This document shows positions 61,146 through 64,000 of a DNA stretch of 64,000 nucleotides, in pieces. Every line of letters begins with the position of its first letter. Positions within the stretch are counted from its first letter, which is position 1. Position numbers and translations under genes: made by a program. Below the pieces are notes generated by a model that searched no databases, was not told the origin of the DNA, and saw nothing but the letters and a program-made list of their open reading frames with translations. Source of the DNA: Ctenosaura bakeri (taxonomy: Eukaryota > Chordata > Lepidosauria > Squamata > Iguanidae); the NCBI GenBank assembly GCA_948474755.1, contig CAOLHI010000614.1:372001-436000 (forward strand). The letters are read 5' to 3'.

Positions 61146-61451
61146 TGTCAGGAACAGATTCACCCTCAAACGTAGCAATAAACTTTAGTAGAAGATTTAT
61201 TGAAACATAGTGAATGATACTGTCTATCAGACGTTAAAGCTCGAGAATGGAATGCTTTCCCCCCGCCTTACACTTAAACAGCAAGTTTCTCCTGAGATAG
61301 TTGTAAAAGGACGAACGTCATCATGCCAAATGGTTCCTTTGAAATTCCAGCCGGAAGGAATGGTTGGCACCTGGGAAAGTTAACAGCCTACTATCACTAT
61401 TTCCCCAGGCTACTGCTATCCTAAAACAACAAACATGGAGGACTCCTGACA
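61146..61451 (-). repeat. 5' LTR of the Ty3/gypsy element (promoter LTR)
   Basis: The LTR is 306 bp and starts and ends with the inverted repeat TGTCAGGA/TCCTGACA. Read on the minus strand it has a TATA-like TTTAAG about 29 nt before ATTCTCGAGC, and AATAAA further downstream. If ATTCTCGAGC marks the start of R, the promoter spacing is right and the transcript would begin with the stretch complementary to the primer-binding site. It differs from the other LTR by one extra C in a C run near 61260. Confidence 0.96.
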
Positions 61452-61674
61452 GGCTGCCCTGTCAATAAAGATGGAGAACTCCACCTCCCACAGTCATTAT
61501 GTGGCTCTTTAGAAGCTTCAAAGGAGGAGAATCAGAAATCAGCACAAATTTCCTGCTGTAAGGGGGATTATTGCTGGCATATAGTAAGTCAAGATTTTTT
61601 TCTCTCCTTTGATTAACTTGATCTTTATTGTTAAACTTCCAGATCTTACAGCAGTGTGTGTGTGTGTGTCTGTG

Positions 61675-61716
61675 TCATCAATTGCATGTCATCAATTGCA
61701 TGTCATCAATTGCATG
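61675..61716. repeat. 14-bp tandem repeat, three units
   Basis: TCATCAATTGCATG is repeated three times exactly, right after a (TG)n run, about 220 bp from the retrotransposon's outer end. Confidence 0.92.
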
Positions 61717-62324
61717 TTATTCTATAACTAATCCCTTCTGTTAGGAAATACATATATTTACCTACTTTCCAAGACATTACTTATGACTTTTGATATATTT
61801 AGTGGAACAGGTGAGATATTCCTCCGCCCACAAAGATACTTAAAGAAATCAGGTGTCAATTTGTTTTTGGAATATCCATTAAAAGAAAAGCCTCCTCTGT
61901 TAAGATTTTGCTTGAATTAAACATAATTCACCCAATTACATTTATACATCCATTTGCTGAATCTCATTGTGTGTAAATGCAATCACAAATGACACTTCTT
62001 TTTGATCTATACAGACTTTTAATTTGAGCTTGTGGGCAGCTGATTTACAAGAGCAGTTAATCACTATAGACACCTCTGCCCTAGGCTGGCAGAGGCTACG
62101 AATGGGTAGACCAGGGTGGAGAAGGGTGAAGAGAAGAAGAATGAATTGCATGGCTGAACAGAATGAAACAGGCCTGCACAACTTGTGGCTCACTAAAACT
62201 ATGGTCCTATACACTTGGCATATTTCTCACTAAATTCAGGGGCACTTACTCCTGTGACATATATAGAATTGCACTCTAACTCTGGATAGTGCCTAACCAC
62301 AGTGCTGCTTTTAATAAAAGTGCA

Positions 62325-62411
62325 TCCCAAAGCATCATCCAACCACTGCATAGTCTGAGACTGCTTTGGTCTCTCATTAGATGCATTCTTAAAAATAACT
62401 TCCCACGCTCT
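62325..62411. repeat. Left arm of an 87-bp perfect inverted repeat
   Basis: TCCCAAAGCATCATCCAACC through CCCACGCTCT is the exact reverse complement of 63462-63548. The arms are 1050 bp apart and the flanking bases differ on both sides. Confidence 0.93.
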
Positions 62412-62689
62412 TGGTAGTGGTAGCATCTTGTTCTTTACTTCAGGCAGCAAGCTGTCATGGGACAGCCCTGAAATCACTGGTGGCCTGCAAAGCCCTGGGT
62501 GGAAATCAATCCAACAAGTACTCAGGGGAACACTGCAACTTGTCAAATAGATTTGAGAGTAGCGATGTGACTCTTCACTAAATTAATTCTCAAAAGAAGC
62601 AATGGGTAATTTTAGCGAATTTCTCCCTACTGGAAGAGTCTTTAAAAACTTCAGTTTTGAAGATTTATTTGCACCTTGGGGCTTATTCT

Positions 62690-63035
62690 GTGCAAAATTA
62701 CTATATGTTTTTTTTTAAAATACATAAAATAGTATGACACTTTCTGTGCAGGAAGTAATATTATTGTATTGTATTTTGTCATTTTATTATTTAGAAATAT
62801 TATTTTCTGCACAAAAAATGCTGTTTCTTACATAGTAAATTCTATTTTCTGTACAAAAAATGGTGAATTTTTCACAGAATAAGTCTCCAACTACAGCATT
62901 TTTTGTGTAGAAAATGATATTTCTGGGCAGACATATTATTTTCCGTACATAAAACGCTGGTTTCTGTGCAACCCCCGCTCTCCATAGGTGAATTTTGTGC
63001 AGAATTAAGTCTCAAACTGCAAATATTTTCTCCAA
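62690..63035. repeat. Degenerate TGTGCAGAAA-type repeat cluster
   Basis: It holds at least eight spaced variants of TTTTCTGCACAAAAAATG in either orientation, plus AGAATAAGTCTCCAACTACA and AGAATTAAGTCTCAAACTGC. Unit length is irregular, about 35-50 bp. Confidence 0.65.
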
Positions 63036-63370
63036 GCCAGAATTCTTTTCATCAGGGTTCCACGGCACTCAAGAAACATGTTTTTTTTTCCAGTCATTTT
63101 GGAATATTCTTTTCACCCTTATTTGAGAGCCAGGCACCATTTAAAAACACAGGAAAACATGCTATGACATAAAGTGGAGACACCCCTTCCTGCCTGCTGA
63201 GGTCTGAGCTGAGTCTATAAGTACCTTACTTGTTACCCCAAAACTCCATCCGCACAGATGGTCATCTCATGTATGAATCAATGTGGGGAAAAATATCCAT
63301 GTATTCAAGGACGGCATAACACAGAAGCCTGTATGCAACCCATAATTAGTCTATAAACCTGTTTCTGTAG

Positions 63371-63466
63371 GCTGTGGATTCACAGAGTCATAGAATCATA
63401 GAGGCTGTGGATTCATAGATTCATAGAGTTCATAGAGTGTTCATAGAGTTCATAGATTCATAGAGC
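63371..63466. repeat. TTCATAGAG-type microsatellite, CR1 3' tail
   Basis: Imperfect repeats of TCATAGAATCATAGA and TTCATAGAG. CR1 LINEs end in short ATTCTATG-type repeats. No CR1 body adjoins it here, so it may be an orphan tail. Confidence 0.65.
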
Positions 63467-63548
63467 GTGGGAAGTTATTTTTAAGAATGCATCTAATGAG
63501 AGACCAAAGCAGTCTCAGACTATGCAGTGGTTGGATGATGCTTTGGGA
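63462..63548. repeat. Right arm of an 87-bp perfect inverted repeat
   Basis: AGAGCGTGGGAAG through GATGATGCTTTGGGA is the exact reverse complement of 62325-62411. It directly adjoins a CR1-tail microsatellite on its left. Confidence 0.93.
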
Positions 63549-63599
63549 CCTTCCCAGGCTGCACTGAGACAGGAAGCGTGACCGACCTGGCTCCTAAGG

Positions 63600-63812
63600 C
63601 TCTGCACACAAGGTAAGTGCACGTGGGGGCCCGGAGTGATGTGCGACCGCGCAGCATTTTCGGCTTCAAGCCGAATATGAAAAAATGCATGTGCGGTCCA
63701 TGTTTGGCCCTGGAGCATCACGCAAATATGAGCGTGTTGTGTGGACCACTCCTCACATTTGTGTGGCGCTCAAGGGGCCCTTTTGCATTGAAAATGCCAT
63801 GCGAAAAGGGCC
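63600..63812. mobile_element. Possible DNA element with a GGCC-type end
   Basis: The right end GCGAAAAGGGCC at 63801-63812 has the TIR form of the families above. A GC-rich, palindrome-containing body (TTCGGCTTCAAGCCGAA near 63659) lies to its left. The left boundary is not clear. Confidence 0.4.
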
Positions 63813-64000
63813 ATAGAGTAATAGAATCATAGAGTTCATAGAATCATAGATTCACAGAGTCATAGAATTATAGATTCATAGAATCATAGAGACCACAAGA
63901 ATCATTGTGCCCAACCCCCTGCCATGCAGGAATACACGATCAAAGCACTCTTGACAGCTGGCCATCCAGCCTCTGTTAAAAACCTCCAAAGAAGGAGACT
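63813..64000 (-). mobile_element. CR1 LINE 3' end, cut by the window edge
   Basis: The reverse complement reads AGTCTCCTTCTTTGGAGGTT, then GAGGCTGGATGGCCAGCTG, TTCCTGCATGGCAGGGGGTT and the ATTCTATG-type tail (63813-63890). This is the 3' terminal region of a squamate CR1. The ORF, if any, lies beyond the window. Confidence 0.82.

Larger units (their letters stand above)
56227..61451 (-). mobile_element. Complete Ty3/gypsy LTR retrotransposon, sushi/Tf1-like
   Basis: The element is 5225 bp with near-identical LTRs (56227-56531 and 61146-61451), ends TGTCAGGA...TCCTGACA and a perfect 5-bp target duplication GGCTG (56222-56226 and 61452-61456). On the minus strand the order is LTR, primer site, gag (matrix/capsid-like region then CCHC zinc knuckle), protease, reverse transcriptase, RNase H, integrase, polypurine tract, LTR. 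RT-before-integrase order identifies Ty3/gypsy (Metaviridae) rather than copia. There is no env-like ORF. The gag type, YLDD reverse transcriptase and self-complementary primer site resemble the vertebrate sushi group. It lies in the TMEFF2 intron in the same transcriptional sense as the gene. Several one-base shifts interrupt the frames. The single difference between LTRs, a C5/C6 run, indicates very recent insertion. Confidence 0.97.

Noticed and set aside
61675..61716. CRISPR-like regular repeat
   Set aside because: It is a pure 14-bp tandem array of three units with no spacers, in vertebrate intron sequence.

Overview
The window is vertebrate nuclear DNA, almost all of it intron. The only host protein-coding sequence I can support is two short, correctly spliced exons on the minus strand: 23095-23243 (49 complete codons of a Kazal/follistatin-like module) and 16295-16354 (the following Thr-rich linker). 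Read together they match vertebrate TMEFF2 (tomoregulin-2), a single-pass membrane proteoglycan with two follistatin modules and one EGF module. The other TMEFF2 exons were not found, so this is an internal slice of a long gene: about 40.8 kb of upstream intron (23244-64000), a 6.74 kb intron between the two exons (16355-23094) and about 16.3 kb of downstream intron (1-16294).

The repeats point to a squamate reptile, probably a lizard. They include tRNA-derived SINEs with (ACA)n-type tails, a 5S rRNA-derived SINE, CR1 3' ends with the ATTCTATG-type tail, a 5'-truncated L1, several families of short terminal-inverted-repeat DNA elements, a Tigger-like mariner derivative, solo LTRs, and a very young Ty3/gypsy (Metaviridae) element. 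No species call is possible.

Layout. 1-182: end of an LTR cut by the window edge. 1535-1706: SINE. 2809-3720: solo LTR with 4-bp target duplication. 5.5-15.9 kb: intron with short palindromic DNA elements. 16295-16354: TMEFF2 exon. 17.9-19.1 kb: two SINEs. 21.1-22.1 kb: a LINE-like repeat carrying two nested palindromic elements. 22433-22898: GC-rich palindromic element. 23095-23243: TMEFF2 exon. 23.8-24.75 kb: L1 3' fragment with an exact 175-bp direct repeat. 32.0-32.8 and 62.7-63.0 kb: degenerate repeats built on a TGTGCAGAAA-like core. 35.07-35.43 kb: 5'-truncated retrocopy of SNRPF. 38336-38747: second solo LTR. 42.25-48.3 kb: 5S-derived SINE and more GC-rich palindromic elements. 54.9-55.3 kb: Tigger-like element. 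56227-61451: complete Ty3/gypsy element in the same orientation as TMEFF2. 62.3-63.5 kb: an 87-bp perfect inverted repeat. 63.8-64.0 kb: CR1 3' end.

The most informative part is the Ty3/gypsy element: LTRs that differ by one base, perfect 5-bp target duplication, gag, protease, RT/RNase H and integrase all recognisable, and a primer-binding site that matches no tRNA 3' end I recognise but is perfectly complementary to the element's own LTR, as in Tf1/sushi-type self-priming. Its reading frames are broken by several one-base shifts at or near homopolymers, which may be assembly errors. No bacterial, CRISPR or operon-type system is present.
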